From positions 46,316-110,315 of the forward strand of contig SMNZ01000008.1 of NCBI GenBank assembly GCA_004353515.1: a stretch of 64,000 nt of DNA, written 5' to 3'. A model generated the notes under the pieces. The model did not search any database and had not been told where the DNA came from. It was given only the letters and a program-made list of their open reading frames with translations. This document shows positions 1 to 9,176 of this stretch, in pieces (positions within the stretch are counted from its first letter, which is position 1; each line of letters opens with the position of its first letter). The stretch is from Alteromonadaceae bacterium M269. GTDB taxonomy: Bacteria > Pseudomonadota > Gammaproteobacteria > Enterobacterales > Alteromonadaceae. A program made the position numbers and the translations under genes.

Positions 1-404
1 ATGCTGCCATCACTATCATTGGCGGTTGCTGTTGCACTAATCGCTTGAGATTGTGAGAAAACGGCATTATTTGATGGGCCTGTAGCTGATACTGTCGGTA
101 CAGCATTGACTCGAATTCGGCGCGTTGCTTCTGACGAATAAGCACCGTTATTGTCGCGCGAACGATAGGTGATATCGTACGTCCCAGCACCACGCGTACC
201 AAAGTTATACTGGTATGGCGATTGATTAACCGATACCCAAGAGCCTGTCCCCAATCTAAACTCAACACGCGAAATGCTGCCATCACTATCATTGGCGGTT
301 GCTGTTGCACTAATCGCTTGAGATTGTGAGAAAACGGCATTATTTGATGGGCCTGTAGCTGATACTGTCGGTACAGCATTGACTCGAATTCGGCGCGTTG
401 CTTC
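1..404. repeat. Near-identical 273-bp tandem coding repeats
   Basis: Bases 1-131 and 274-404 are identical over 131 bp at an exact 273-bp (91-codon) period. Neighbouring units in the same gene have diverged much more, so this pair reflects a recent duplication or gene conversion. Confidence 0.9.
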
Positions 405-1619
405 ACCTGAATACTCACCATTGTTGTCTCTTGAACGCGAATAAATGGTATAGGTGCCCGCACCACGCGTACCAAAATTGTGCTGGTATGGCGGTTGATT
501 TACCGACATCCATTGCCCACTACCTATACGAAACTCAACCTGAGTGATACTCCCATCCGAATCACTGGCACTAGATTCCGCAACAATAGCGCTGGACAAT
601 GAATAAACTGTATCATTAGCTGGTGATAATATTGAAACAGTCGGCGGCCTGTTAATACGTATGCGACGCTCACGTACCGGTGAGTAATCACCGTTATTGT
701 CCCGTGCGCGATAGGAGATAGTCCGAAAACCAATAGGCAGCTGCCCAAGATTGGCTTCATAAGGAGAGTGAGCATCAGACACCCAAGCCCCACCGTCAAC
801 ACTAAACTCGACCTGCGAAATACTTCCATCACTATCAGAGGCTGTTGCACGAGCTGTCACTGATTGAGCTGCGGTAAATGAAGCATCAACATCAGGCGCT
901 GATATTGAAACGCTTGGCGGCGCATTCACCCGAAATGTTCGAGAGCTAATTTGAGAAGGCTCATTATCATTATCGATAGAGCGATATTCAAGGGTATAGG
1001 TTCCGGGACTTAAGTTACTGAATGTGCGACTATATGTTGGTGAATTGTCTGATAACCAACTACCACTGTTTACCCTAAACTCAACTCTAGCAATACTCCC
1101 ATCACCGTCTCTTGCAGTGGCTTCAGCCACAACATTTTCACCAAGAGAATAAACACTATTAAGTGCAGGCTTTGTAATAGATACTGTTGGTGCGGCATTA
1201 ACTCGGACTTGAAGCGTGATGATGTCTGAAAAACTCGTCTTTAGTCCCGGTAAAACACTTTGGGCACGAAATGAAAGCAGATAAGTACCGGGAGATTGTT
1301 GACCAAAGTCATGTCGGTAAGGAGATTGGCCATCTAAATGCCAAGGCCCACCATCCAATCGAAACGCTATACCATTGCCGCGATCTGTAGTTGCAATTCC
1401 TGTTATGCCTTGCCTCGTTGAAATAACTGAGTCATTCGTATCCGGTGTTGTCGGTAAAACAGTAGGAGGTGGATTAGGATCGAATGTTGGATCAATTCCT
1501 ATCGGATCTCCAAATTGTGCGTAAACAGAGGATGACATCAACACCGATAAAAGCAAAGATGTAAAAGCCAAGTGGAATTTACTGATTAGTGAATATTTTT
1601 TTAGGTATAGAGAGAACAT
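1..1619 (-). CDS. Secreted multi-Ig-repeat protein, C-terminus cut by window edge
   Basis: The frame is open from an ATG at 1619 to the left edge. A signal peptide ends at about residue 35 (SSSVYAQ), followed by a Pro-rich linker and about five and a half tandem repeats of about 91 residues. Each repeat carries DSDGSI(S/T)QVEFR, a Gly/Trp segment, a PY..NFG segment and an (R)IRVNA(A/V)P(T/S)VS hinge. This is the pattern of bacterial Ig-like beta-sandwich repeats of secreted or surface proteins. GGTGAG precedes the start by about 6 bases. The C-terminal domain that would reveal its function (enzyme, anchor or sorting signal) lies outside the window. Substrate binding or adhesion is inferred only from the repeats. 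Confidence 0.75.
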   Translation of the reverse strand, partial: MFSLYLKKYSLISKFHLAFTSLLLSVLMSSSVYAQFGDPIGIDPTFDPNPPPTVLPTTPDTNDSVISTRQGITGIATTDRGNGIAFRLDGGPWHLDGQSPYRHDFGQQSPGTYLLSFRAQSVLPGLKTSFSDIITLQVRVNAAPTVSITKPALNSVYSLGENVVAEATARDGDGSIARVEFRVNSGSWLSDNSPTYSRTFSNLSPGTYTLEYRSIDNDNEPSQISSRTFRVNAPPSVSISAPDVDASFTAAQSVTARATASDSDGSISQVEFSVDGGAWVSDAHSPYEANLGQLPIGFRTISYRARDNNGDYSPVRERRIRINRPPTVSILSPANDTVYSLSSAIVAESSASDSDGSITQVEFRIGSGQWMSVNQPPYQHNFGTRGAGTYTIYSRSRDNNGEYSGEATRRIRVNAVPTVSATGPSNNAVFSQSQAISATATANDSDGSISRVEFRLGTGSWVSVNQSPYQYNFGTRGAGTYDITYRSRDNNGAYSSEATRRIRVNAVPTVSATGPSNNAVFSQSQAISATATANDSDGS

Positions 1620-2148
1620 CGAAGCTCACCGTCCCTGTGTTGTAAAATTAAACGTCATATTTTGCTTGCATCTAAAGGGTAATGAAAAATTACAATAGTA
1701 CCTACAAAAATTTATGAATTACGTGCATTTGTGATAACTTTGTACAACCAACAAACAGTTGGAAACTTTACCCGGTAGATTTAGTTCGCAAGCCGGGTAA
1801 ATAAAGGATCCAAGCCTTAAACCGTTAACTTTGTATGACAATTATTATTGCGTTTAAAGTAGCCCCTTCTCCCCAAAAAAAACTCCCATATAATCTCAAC
1901 TGTTATTTCTTAAAAAAGATCTCTAAACCAGTTATTTGATTAAGCGTTAAAAAATTCACTTAGTCATATGAAGTTCCAGCAACTGAAGGAGACACTTTTT
2001 AACGGCCTTATGACCATCTCCCGCAGAAGCCCAATATGCTGAACAGTAAAATATTATTAATCAGCATTTTCATCATATAAATTTTCAAATACATTACCCC
2101 GAATATAATTTAGCGATAGAGCCACATAGCTACAAAAAAGGAGATGAG
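1620..2148. other. AT-rich intergenic region with two hairpins
   Basis: No convincing gene lies here. A 9-bp perfect inverted repeat (TTTACCCGG at 1767-1775, CCGGGTAAA at 1793-1801) encloses a 17-base loop without a T-tract. A second one (ATGCTGA 2036-2042, TCAGCAT 2061-2067) is followed by TTTT and could be a weak plus-strand terminator. A 24-codon frame at 1968-2042 ends inside this hairpin but has no clear ribosome binding site. The region must hold the promoters of the flanking divergent genes. Confidence 0.5.
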
Positions 2149-2874
2149 ATGAGTCGGAACAAAGAAATTCCCAGCAATTGGAAACTGCCAGAAGTTATCA
2201 CTAACAGGCTAGGTAGCAGTGCTGGTAGGCAGCGTGTTATTGCTGAGGAAGGCCATATTTTAGTTGTCCTCCATCAAATCCCCAAAGATAACGCCATGCA
2301 TAGAGAGCCTCTGTTTTTGTGGCGAGATGCTGACTATAAGTGGCATTCCACGGAGAGAGGTAACGGGATTGCTGTACTAACAGATTATCTTGAGCGATAT
2401 GAAGCGCTTGAAGAGAAACTCGATCAGCAGTATGAAAAAGCAGTTAATGCTTCTGATTATTTTGACTTACTCGAATTAGTCGCTCCGGTACAACGCTCAG
2501 TTAAAAACATGAGTAATACACTACAAGCAGCTAGAGAGGCAGCGGGCTCTGAACTTATCGATTTTCGAGACAAAGCAGAGGAACTTCAACGTCACTTCGA
2601 GCTACTTTATATTGATTGCAAAAACGGATTGGATTATGCCGTTGCGAAAAAAGCAGAAGAACAGTCTGAGTTGCAAAAACAGGCACTTCAAGTCGGCCAC
2701 CGATTAAACATTATTATGGCTTTGTTCCTTCCTGTCACAGCCGCAGCCAGCTTACTAGGTATGAATATACCTCACGGATTAGAAACCTCTTCACCTTGGG
2801 TCTTTGGCAGTGTCGTTGGAATATTCGGTGCTTTAGGTTTGGTTATGAAATATTGGGTAACCAAACAGTCATAA
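2149..2874 (+). CDS. CorA-like divalent cation transporter family protein
   Basis: The 241-residue protein has a soluble N-terminal part, a long charged coiled-coil helix (about residues 80-185) and two C-terminal membrane segments. The first ends in GMN (residues 204-206, context SLLGMNIPHG), the selectivity-loop signature of the CorA/Mrs2 Mg2+ channel family at the expected place between TM1 and TM2. It is shorter than E. coli CorA (about 316 residues), lacking part of the cytoplasmic domain. It resembles short CorA-like proteins whose ion is not established. AAGGAG sits 5 bases before the ATG. It stands alone, and transport of Mg2+ or another divalent ion is inferred. Confidence 0.75.
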   Translation: MSRNKEIPSNWKLPEVITNRLGSSAGRQRVIAEEGHILVVLHQIPKDNAMHREPLFLWRDADYKWHSTERGNGIAVLTDYLERYEALEEKLDQQYEKAVNASDYFDLLELVAPVQRSVKNMSNTLQAAREAAGSELIDFRDKAEELQRHFELLYIDCKNGLDYAVAKKAEEQSELQKQALQVGHRLNIIMALFLPVTAAASLLGMNIPHGLETSSPWVFGSVVGIFGALGLVMKYWVTKQS

Positions 2875-2951
2875 TGGCTCTATTCAATGATTAACAAATA
2901 GAGGCAACAATCAATTCACAAGGTTCGCGGATAAATCCAGCTCCTAATTTG

Positions 2952-2986
2952 CGATATCTGAACTCCGTCCTTGGAGTTGGATATCG
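2952..2986. terminator. Strong hairpin at 3' end of the ABC operon
   Basis: CGATATC and AACTCC pair with GGAGTT and GATATCG around the loop GTCCTT, 13 bp in all. It lies just past the stop of the minus-strand permease. No T-tract follows on the minus strand, so it may be an mRNA 3'-end stabiliser rather than a classical terminator. Confidence 0.45.
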
Positions 2987-2999
2987 AAAAAATGGTAAG

Positions 3000-5507
3000 C
3001 TACTCCTGCCGTAGCGCTTTTATCGGATTAGCCATTGCCACTTTTGCAGCGTTACTGCCGACTGTTGCCCAAGCGACCAGTAATAGCACTGCGCCAACGG
3101 TAATACAGATAGGTAATAGCCAAATCGCGTCGATACGATAAGAGAAGGATTCCAACCAACTTAACATAGCGTAAATAGATACCGGCCAAGCAATAAGATT
3201 GGCAATGATCACGGGCCTAGAAAATTGCCAGATCAACAATGTCACAATATCTCTGACCTCTGCGCCCATCACTTTACGAATCCCGATTTCTCTCGTTCTG
3301 CGTTCTGTCGTAAATGCTGCTAATCCATAAAGCCCTAGACATGCGATCACTATGGCAAGAATCGAGAAGACCGAGAGCATTTTCAGTTGCACCACTTCCT
3401 CATCGTATTGTGCTTTCATCATTTCATCCAAAAACTGTAAGCTGACAGGTCGTAGCGGCACATTTTCCTTCCATATATTCTCAACCTTTTGCATCAAACT
3501 ACCCACATCGTTCGTTTTAAAGCTCAGACTGGCAAAGCTGAAACGCGAGGGGTTCAACATATAAGCGCTTGGGCGTACACCAAACTTAATAGAGCGGAAG
3601 TAAATATCTGGAATCACGCCTATAATCGACAATTCCTGAGGACCAGCAACGTTGGCTCTGAGTGTTTTTCCAATCGCTTCTTCTGGTGTATTAAAACCGT
3701 ACTTACGAAGTGCTGATTCATTAAGGATAACGCTTGCAGTATTCACACTGGCATCACCCTCCTCTGCTCTTCTTATTTGATCACTACCAAAGGCTTCATC
3801 AAAAAGCCTTCCTGCTAACGGCTCTACTCCGTAAGCCTCGAAGAAGCCATACCCCATATGGTGATAATTCAATAAAAATTGGGGATTCTCACCCGTAACA
3901 TTCTCACCATCTATAAGGGTGAATGTTTGGTTATTTTCGTTATCCTGCGTTGGCACTTCAGATGAATAAACAACCGATTCAATCTCAGGAAGTTTGAGCA
4001 ATTCGTTGCGTAATCTCTCTGTGTTATTTCCAGCTGTACGAACGCCAAGTACAAGTTTGTCGTTACTCACATACCCAACATCAACAGATTGCGCGTAAAG
4101 AGTTTGTCCATAAATCACTGCGGTACAAACGACTAGAGCAATGGATGTTGCAAACTGCACCACAACCAATGTTGTTCTTAGTGTTGACGAGCTATTGGAA
4201 TCTGAACCTTTACTGGAGCGCAAAAGATGTCCGGGCATAAAGCGAGACAAAAACAGTGCAGGATAAATACCCGCCCCAACGCCAACAAATAAACCAATTC
4301 CTAGCAAAGCTATGACAAGTTTAAAATCACTGAATAAATGTAATTCAAGTTGTCGGCCTATGGCTTCGTTGTAGATAGGCAAAACTAACTCCACCAGCAT
4401 CAATGCAAATATCAGCGAGATGAATACCAGGGCGACGGCTTCCCCCAAAAACTGGGTGGCAACTTGGCCTCGACTTGCACCCAGTACCTTACGCATAGCA
4501 ACCTCGCGAGAGCGATGATTAACTCTTGCCGTCGACAAATTCATAAAGTTAATACAGGCAATCAATAAGATAAGTCCAGCGACTGTCATGAAAGTCACTA
4601 TTAGCGTTTGATCTCCCATTGGCGTCAAATCGCCCATATTACCGGCGTCGCGCTTAGCTTGAAGGTGAAGATCTTCTAATGCCATGAGCTTATGCTGCAT
4701 CCTATCGCTGATTTTGACACCATCAGGCTGTGGTCCTACTAATTCAATTATCGGACTTTCGTTATCAACCCAGTAGGTTAAGCGCTCTTGGAACTGTTCT
4801 AAAGTCACACCTTCACGCATTTTAAAATAGGTATAAACGTTAACGCTGGTCCAGCTACTTAACCCAGAGTTATTTTCAATAATGGTCGGATCAACATAAA
4901 CCAGCATACTTAGATCTAAATGCGTCGCTTCTGGCAAATCCTTGATAACACCAGCCACAGGCACTGGACTTGGCTCGGGTCCTACACAACAAACCGTCAT
5001 GATTTCACCCACAACGTCAGTGCGTCCAAAATACTTAATGGCTATCTCTTCGGTGATGATAAGATCGTAAGGCTTCCTAAAAGAAGTTTCCTTAGAGCCA
5101 TGAACAAAAGGTAAATCGAAGAGATTAAAAAAGCTGCCATCGGCGAGAGTAATCGTCTCGGCCAGAGCACCTTCGCCTTTGCGAACGCTCATACCGAAGC
5201 GAATTAGACGAACGCCGTCCTCAACCTCACTTTGCGCATAATCTCTGACAGCTTCCATCATATTGCCAGCAGAACGAACAGTTAAGAAAGGTGGGTTGTC
5301 CGGGCCGTAATAAGCGGAATGCATACGCACTATGCGGTCACTGTCTGTTAGCCATTTATCGAAGCCTGATTCTTCCTGTACAAACAACATAATCAGAATA
5401 CAGCTCATCAACCCAAGAGCGAGCCCCGAAATGTTAATCATCGAGAACATGCCATTTTTGATAATGTTGCGCCACGCAGTGACGAGGTAGTTCTTAAACA
5501 TCAGCAT
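3000..5507 (-). CDS. MacB/FtsX-family ABC transporter permease
   Basis: The 835-residue inner-membrane protein has the duplicated MacB_PCD-FtsX layout. A TM helix near residues 17-42 leads into a periplasmic domain; three TM helices (about 300-420) follow with the REVAMRKVLGAS coupling motif. A second TM and periplasmic domain follow, then a final three-TM FtsX block with TREIGIRKVMGAE. The paired EVAMRKVLGA/EIGIRKVMGA motifs are typical of permeases working with a LolD/MacB-type ATPase, which is the next gene upstream. No ATPase domain is fused, unlike MacB. AGGAG precedes the start; the third codon (ATG at 5501) has better spacing. Export of a peptide, lipid or antimicrobial is inferred from family and the adjacent adaptor. 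Confidence 0.88.
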   Translation of the reverse strand: MLMFKNYLVTAWRNIIKNGMFSMINISGLALGLMSCILIMLFVQEESGFDKWLTDSDRIVRMHSAYYGPDNPPFLTVRSAGNMMEAVRDYAQSEVEDGVRLIRFGMSVRKGEGALAETITLADGSFFNLFDLPFVHGSKETSFRKPYDLIITEEIAIKYFGRTDVVGEIMTVCCVGPEPSPVPVAGVIKDLPEATHLDLSMLVYVDPTIIENNSGLSSWTSVNVYTYFKMREGVTLEQFQERLTYWVDNESPIIELVGPQPDGVKISDRMQHKLMALEDLHLQAKRDAGNMGDLTPMGDQTLIVTFMTVAGLILLIACINFMNLSTARVNHRSREVAMRKVLGASRGQVATQFLGEAVALVFISLIFALMLVELVLPIYNEAIGRQLELHLFSDFKLVIALLGIGLFVGVGAGIYPALFLSRFMPGHLLRSSKGSDSNSSSTLRTTLVVVQFATSIALVVCTAVIYGQTLYAQSVDVGYVSNDKLVLGVRTAGNNTERLRNELLKLPEIESVVYSSEVPTQDNENNQTFTLIDGENVTGENPQFLLNYHHMGYGFFEAYGVEPLAGRLFDEAFGSDQIRRAEEGDASVNTASVILNESALRKYGFNTPEEAIGKTLRANVAGPQELSIIGVIPDIYFRSIKFGVRPSAYMLNPSRFSFASLSFKTNDVGSLMQKVENIWKENVPLRPVSLQFLDEMMKAQYDEEVVQLKMLSVFSILAIVIACLGLYGLAAFTTERRTREIGIRKVMGAEVRDIVTLLIWQFSRPVIIANLIAWPVSIYAMLSWLESFSYRIDAIWLLPICITVGAVLLLVAWATVGSNAAKVAMANPIKALRQE

Positions 5508-5525
5508 TAACTCCTATCATCATGC

Positions 5526-6206
5526 TCAAGCGGCTCTAACATTTTCAGTCACGATGCGACCGTCGAACAGGTTAATAGTGCGGTTAGCATAATCTGCATG
5601 TGCAGGGCTATGAGTCACCATAACGATAGTGGCTCCTTGTTGATTCAATGAACGCAGCATTTCCATAACTTCCTGGCCATGTGCACTGTCGAGATTACCT
5701 GTTGGTTCATCAGCCAGAATCAACCCTTGGTTTCCAACAACAGCACGAGCAACCGCAACCCTCTGCTGCTGACCACCGGAGAGCTGACTCGGCATATGCT
5801 TCGCACGGTGAGCAATACCCACTAAATCCATGACCTCTGTGACTTTCTTTTGGCGTTCAGCCGAAGGTATTTTGTGATAGAGCAAGGCCAACTCGATATT
5901 TTCAGCAACGGTTAGCTCTTCAATCAAATTAAAGTTTTGGAAAATAAAGCCAATGTTATGTTTGCGAATCGCAGATAGCTGCTTTTCTGAATAACCAGCG
6001 ATTTGCTCGTCTTCGAAAAAGTACTCGCCGTTACTCGGTGAATCCAACATACCGATGATATTTAACAGTGTTGATTTGCCACAGCCCGACGGCCCCATGA
6101 TGGCGACAAACTCGCCCTTAGCGATCTCGATATTGACGTTATCGAGTGCAACGGTCTCCACCTCATCGGTGCGATAAACTCTTGATAAATTATGTAGTTT
6201 TAACAT
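5526..6206 (-). CDS. ABC transporter ATP-binding protein (LolD/MacB type)
   Basis: The 226-residue ATPase shows Walker A GPSGCGKSTLL (about residues 39-49), the signature LSGGQQQRVAVARA, Walker B LILADEPTGNLD and a His switch in MVTHS. The GNLD ending and size are characteristic of the MacB/LolD/FtsE subfamily that powers mechanotransmission permeases without transmembrane substrate flux. It lies 18 bases upstream of the FtsX-type permease and 40 bases downstream of the adaptor gene in one transcription unit. It should sit on the cytoplasmic face and drive the permease. Confidence 0.92.
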   Translation of the reverse strand: MLKLHNLSRVYRTDEVETVALDNVNIEIAKGEFVAIMGPSGCGKSTLLNIIGMLDSPSNGEYFFEDEQIAGYSEKQLSAIRKHNIGFIFQNFNLIEELTVAENIELALLYHKIPSAERQKKVTEVMDLVGIAHRAKHMPSQLSGGQQQRVAVARAVVGNQGLILADEPTGNLDSAHGQEVMEMLRSLNQQGATIVMVTHSPAHADYANRTINLFDGRIVTENVRAA

Positions 6207-6246
6207 GCTCTAACCCTTTAATTTGATCGGTTGATTTTGTAATTAT

Positions 6247-7572
6247 TTAGTTCAGCTTTAGGACAGCCATATCTTGATAACTGGTATACGGGCTGGTTAC
6301 GACTTTCTCGTTCTCTTCTAAGCCTTCAATAACTTCAATAAAGCGACTATTTCGTCTTCCCAAGCGCACTTGCCTCCTGATTGCATTTGAACCATCTTCA
6401 GCAACAACAAAAACCCAGTTACCACCCGTATCCTGATAAAAAGCTCCGTTGGGGATCAGCAATGCCTCGCTGGCATCGCCTAAGGTCAATTTGGTCTGTA
6501 TGGTTTGTCCGCGACGGATATCGTCAGGTTGCTCACCTTCAAACTTGAAATCCACTTCAAACTGTCCGTCCTGAACCTGTGGATAAATCTTAGAAATGTT
6601 GAGTTGGTACTCGTCAAAGATCGCCTGTTGGCCGATATCAACTCTGCCCAGGTAATACTCATCGATAAAAGCCGTCACTTTATAATCGTTAGGCGTATCA
6701 ATTTGACCCAACCTTTCCCCTTGACCGATACTCTGCCCAATTTCTACATTAAACCCAGATAACTTGCCTCCTACAGGCGCTTTCACATTCATGTTTTCAA
6801 GGTTCTGACGAGATATGTCCAAATTCCCTTCAAGGCGTTTAGTGGTGTCTTTCAGGAAAACAAGTTGTTCCTGCTGCATCCGTTCATCAGACTGCTGGCT
6901 TTCTAACGTTAGCTCTAAACGATCTTGATACCACTGCAGGGTATCCTGGCTATCTTCAAAAGCGGATTTGCTAACAGCACCGGTTTTCACCAACTCTCTA
7001 TCTCTAGCAATTTGTCTTGTCAGCAATTTGATTTGATACCGTAGCTCGACCAAATTACGTTTATGCTGCAAACGATTTTGTTCAAGACTGAGTTCTATCG
7101 AGCGCATGCTGTTTAGCTGCTCTGCAACGCGAGCCTCATTCCCCAAAACACTTAATTGAAGTGACGCATTTGATAGTTCGACGATGAGATCTCCGGCATT
7201 TAGAGATGCACCGTCTTCTACTAAAATACGTTCAACACGACCACCTTCAATCGCATCTAAATAAACTGTTTTTGCAGGAGTTACACGCCCCCTGACAGGA
7301 ATAAAGTCTTCGAAAATTCCGGATTGAACTGTCGATATGGTGATACGTTCTGAATCAACACTCAGAGCTTTGCCACCTGGCTTTTCCCAAAAACTATAAG
7401 CCCCCCAACCAATAACAAGAGCACACAGCACGACTATGCCCCACTTTTTAATAGGGTTCGTCTGTACTTCGACTTTGCGATCCATTTGAGCACCCGATAC
7501 GGCACTTCTATGACCTGGCCCATCGGATAGGGATGATGCTGTCTTATTTACGGATTTTAGATTCGTCTGCAT
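6247..7572 (-). CDS. HlyD/MacA-type periplasmic adaptor (membrane fusion protein)
   Basis: The 441-residue protein has a cytoplasmic tail, one TM helix (about residues 43-62), a split biotinyl-lipoyl domain (VERILVEDGASLNAGDLIVEL and MNVKAPVGGKLSG), a long alpha-hairpin between them (about 140-260, Gln/Leu/Arg-rich coiled coil) and C-terminal beta-barrel and membrane-proximal domains. This is the adaptor that joins an inner-membrane ABC pump to an outer-membrane channel. No TolC-like gene is present here, so a housekeeping TolC is presumed. It is the first gene of the operon; AAAGGAG lies about 16 bases before the ATG and a sigma-54-like promoter precedes it. Confidence 0.88.
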   Translation of the reverse strand: MQTNLKSVNKTASSLSDGPGHRSAVSGAQMDRKVEVQTNPIKKWGIVVLCALVIGWGAYSFWEKPGGKALSVDSERITISTVQSGIFEDFIPVRGRVTPAKTVYLDAIEGGRVERILVEDGASLNAGDLIVELSNASLQLSVLGNEARVAEQLNSMRSIELSLEQNRLQHKRNLVELRYQIKLLTRQIARDRELVKTGAVSKSAFEDSQDTLQWYQDRLELTLESQQSDERMQQEQLVFLKDTTKRLEGNLDISRQNLENMNVKAPVGGKLSGFNVEIGQSIGQGERLGQIDTPNDYKVTAFIDEYYLGRVDIGQQAIFDEYQLNISKIYPQVQDGQFEVDFKFEGEQPDDIRRGQTIQTKLTLGDASEALLIPNGAFYQDTGGNWVFVVAEDGSNAIRRQVRLGRRNSRFIEVIEGLEENEKVVTSPYTSYQDMAVLKLN

Positions 7573-7610
7573 AATATTTTTTCGTTCACTCCTTTATCAC
7601 CTTTGACGTA

Positions 7611-7626
7611 ATCAATTATTGTTCCA
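7611..7626 (-). promoter_or_regulatory. Candidate sigma-54 promoter of the efflux operon
   Basis: Minus-strand TGGAACAATAATTGAT fits TGGCACG-N4-TTGCA at the TGG, AC and TTG elements with correct spacing, but has GA instead of the usual GC at -12. It would start transcription roughly 25-30 bases before the adaptor gene. The adjacent gene encodes a sigma-54 activator, which is the main reason to believe it. Confidence 0.4.
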
Positions 7627-7687
7627 AATTTTATCCCTTTGATTTTTATAGATTTATTACTTAATCATAAAAACGCATTCTGCAGAC

Positions 7688-7725
7688 TGTACGAATACGC
7701 ACACAAAGTGTACGATAATGAACAC
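7688..7725. promoter_or_regulatory. Two tandem palindromic operator-like sites
   Basis: TGTACGAATACGCACA (7688-7703) and TGTACGATAATGAACA (7709-7724) are imperfect palindromes sharing TGTnC...GnACA. They are exactly 21 bp apart, two helical turns. They lie about 75-110 bp upstream of the sigma-54-like promoter and just before the response regulator gene, as expected of enhancer sites for that regulator and for its autoregulation. Confidence 0.5.
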
Positions 7726-7754
7726 TTTGAAAATAAAGAGAACGACGCGTCAAC

Positions 7755-9176
7755 ATGAGTGTGATAGAAGGCAACATCCTTATTGTCGATGACGATCAGG
7801 ATATTTTGACAGCCAGTCGATTACTGCTAAAACGTTATTTCAGCAGCATCACAACCTGCGCTATCCCTACCGAAATACCTCGTTTACTTTCAGATAATCG
7901 ATTTGATGCTGTCATGCTAGATATGAATTTCGGGCCCGGGGAGAGCTCCGGTCAGCAAGGGTATCAATGGCTGAAAAAGATCACTGAAACTTCACCACAA
8001 ACAGCGGTAGTTATGATAACTGCGCATGGTGGCGTTGACATCGCTGTTGAAGCTATGAAGTTAGGAGCAACAGATTTTGTCGCTAAGCCCTGGCAAAATG
8101 AAAAGCTAGTCGCAACATTAACCGCAGCTGTCTTACTCGGTAAAACACGGAATGAAGCAGCACAATTACGTCACACCAATCAGTTGCTCACAAAAGATGC
8201 CAATAACAACCAATACCAACCGCTACTAACACGCTCAAACACAATGAACACTGTTCATTCAATTATCGCTCGAACAGCACCAACTGATGCTAACGTTTTA
8301 GTACTGGGCGAAAACGGGACCGGCAAGGAGTTAGTGGCAAGAGAACTGCATCGACAAAGTTTAAGAGCCGACAAAGTGTTTATGTCGGTCGATTTAGGCG
8401 CAATGTCAGAGACGCTATTTGAAAGTGAATTATTCGGTCATAAAAAAGGGGCATTTACAGGTGCAAATGAAGAGCGTATTGGACGACTTCAAGCAGCTAA
8501 TGGCGGCACCCTATTTCTAGATGAAATTGGAAACCTTCCACTTCATCTGCAAGCCAAGTTACTAACGGTACTGGAGAAAAGAACAGTCACACCGCTAGGC
8601 ACGAATAAAACCATTCCTTTTGATGTCAGAGTAATAGCTGCTACTAATGTCAGCAAGGCCAATTTATCTGATGAAACACGCTTCAGACAGGATTTGTTGT
8701 TTAGGCTGAATACGGTTGAAATCTTGTTACCTCCACTCCGTGAACGGCCTGAAGATATCGAACCAATAGCCGCACACTACATCGATCTATATAGCAAAAA
8801 ATACTCTAAGCCCGTTAAATCCATTTCTAGTGAAGCTCTCATACTGCTCAATCACTACCAATGGCCTGGCAATGTTCGTGCACTCAGGCATGCTGTGGAA
8901 CGTGCCATTATTCTCAGCGAGTCGCCCCAATTGCTCGCCTCAGATTTCCAGCTTAGTCATATCGAACCAGCGCAGATTGAGAAAAGCAGACAAGAAGTGC
9001 AAGAACCAACTACCAACCCACCTTCAACAGTCACTGAGCTCAATCTGGATAAAGTAGAACGAACAACTATCGAAACCGCGCTAAAACAATATAAATACAA
9101 TATTAGTCACACTGCCAAAGCGTTAGGGCTGACACGCGCCGCCTTATATAGAAGGATGGAGAAGCATGGGCTTTAA
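7755..9176 (+). CDS. NtrC-family sigma-54-dependent response regulator
   Basis: The 473-residue protein has a receiver domain (acidic pocket D12-D14, phosphoacceptor D56 in VMLDMN, conserved Lys in FVAKPW), then an AAA+ sigma-54 interaction domain with Walker A GENGTGKE, the sigma-54 loop GAFTGA and Walker B GGTLFLDEIG. It ends in a Fis-type helix-turn-helix (NISHTAKALGLTRAALYRRM). All key residues are present, so it should be an active enhancer-binding protein. The histidine kinase gene starts inside its last codons. The divergent ABC efflux operon is the obvious target, as in other systems that pair such a kinase and regulator with MacB-like pumps. Confidence 0.93.
   Translation: MSVIEGNILIVDDDQDILTASRLLLKRYFSSITTCAIPTEIPRLLSDNRFDAVMLDMNFGPGESSGQQGYQWLKKITETSPQTAVVMITAHGGVDIAVEAMKLGATDFVAKPWQNEKLVATLTAAVLLGKTRNEAAQLRHTNQLLTKDANNNQYQPLLTRSNTMNTVHSIIARTAPTDANVLVLGENGTGKELVARELHRQSLRADKVFMSVDLGAMSETLFESELFGHKKGAFTGANEERIGRLQAANGGTLFLDEIGNLPLHLQAKLLTVLEKRTVTPLGTNKTIPFDVRVIAATNVSKANLSDETRFRQDLLFRLNTVEILLPPLRERPEDIEPIAAHYIDLYSKKYSKPVKSISSEALILLNHYQWPGNVRALRHAVERAIILSESPQLLASDFQLSHIEPAQIEKSRQEVQEPTTNPPSTVTELNLDKVERTTIETALKQYKYNISHTAKALGLTRAALYRRMEKHGL

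Noticed and set aside
524-850. A 108-codon minus frame with a hydrophobic start
   Set aside because: It lies in another frame of the Ig-repeat gene, whose own open frame with matched repeats explains the region.
1968-2042. A 24-codon plus frame ending inside a hairpin
   Set aside because: No ribosome binding site or family support; chance occurrence in AT-rich DNA is likely.
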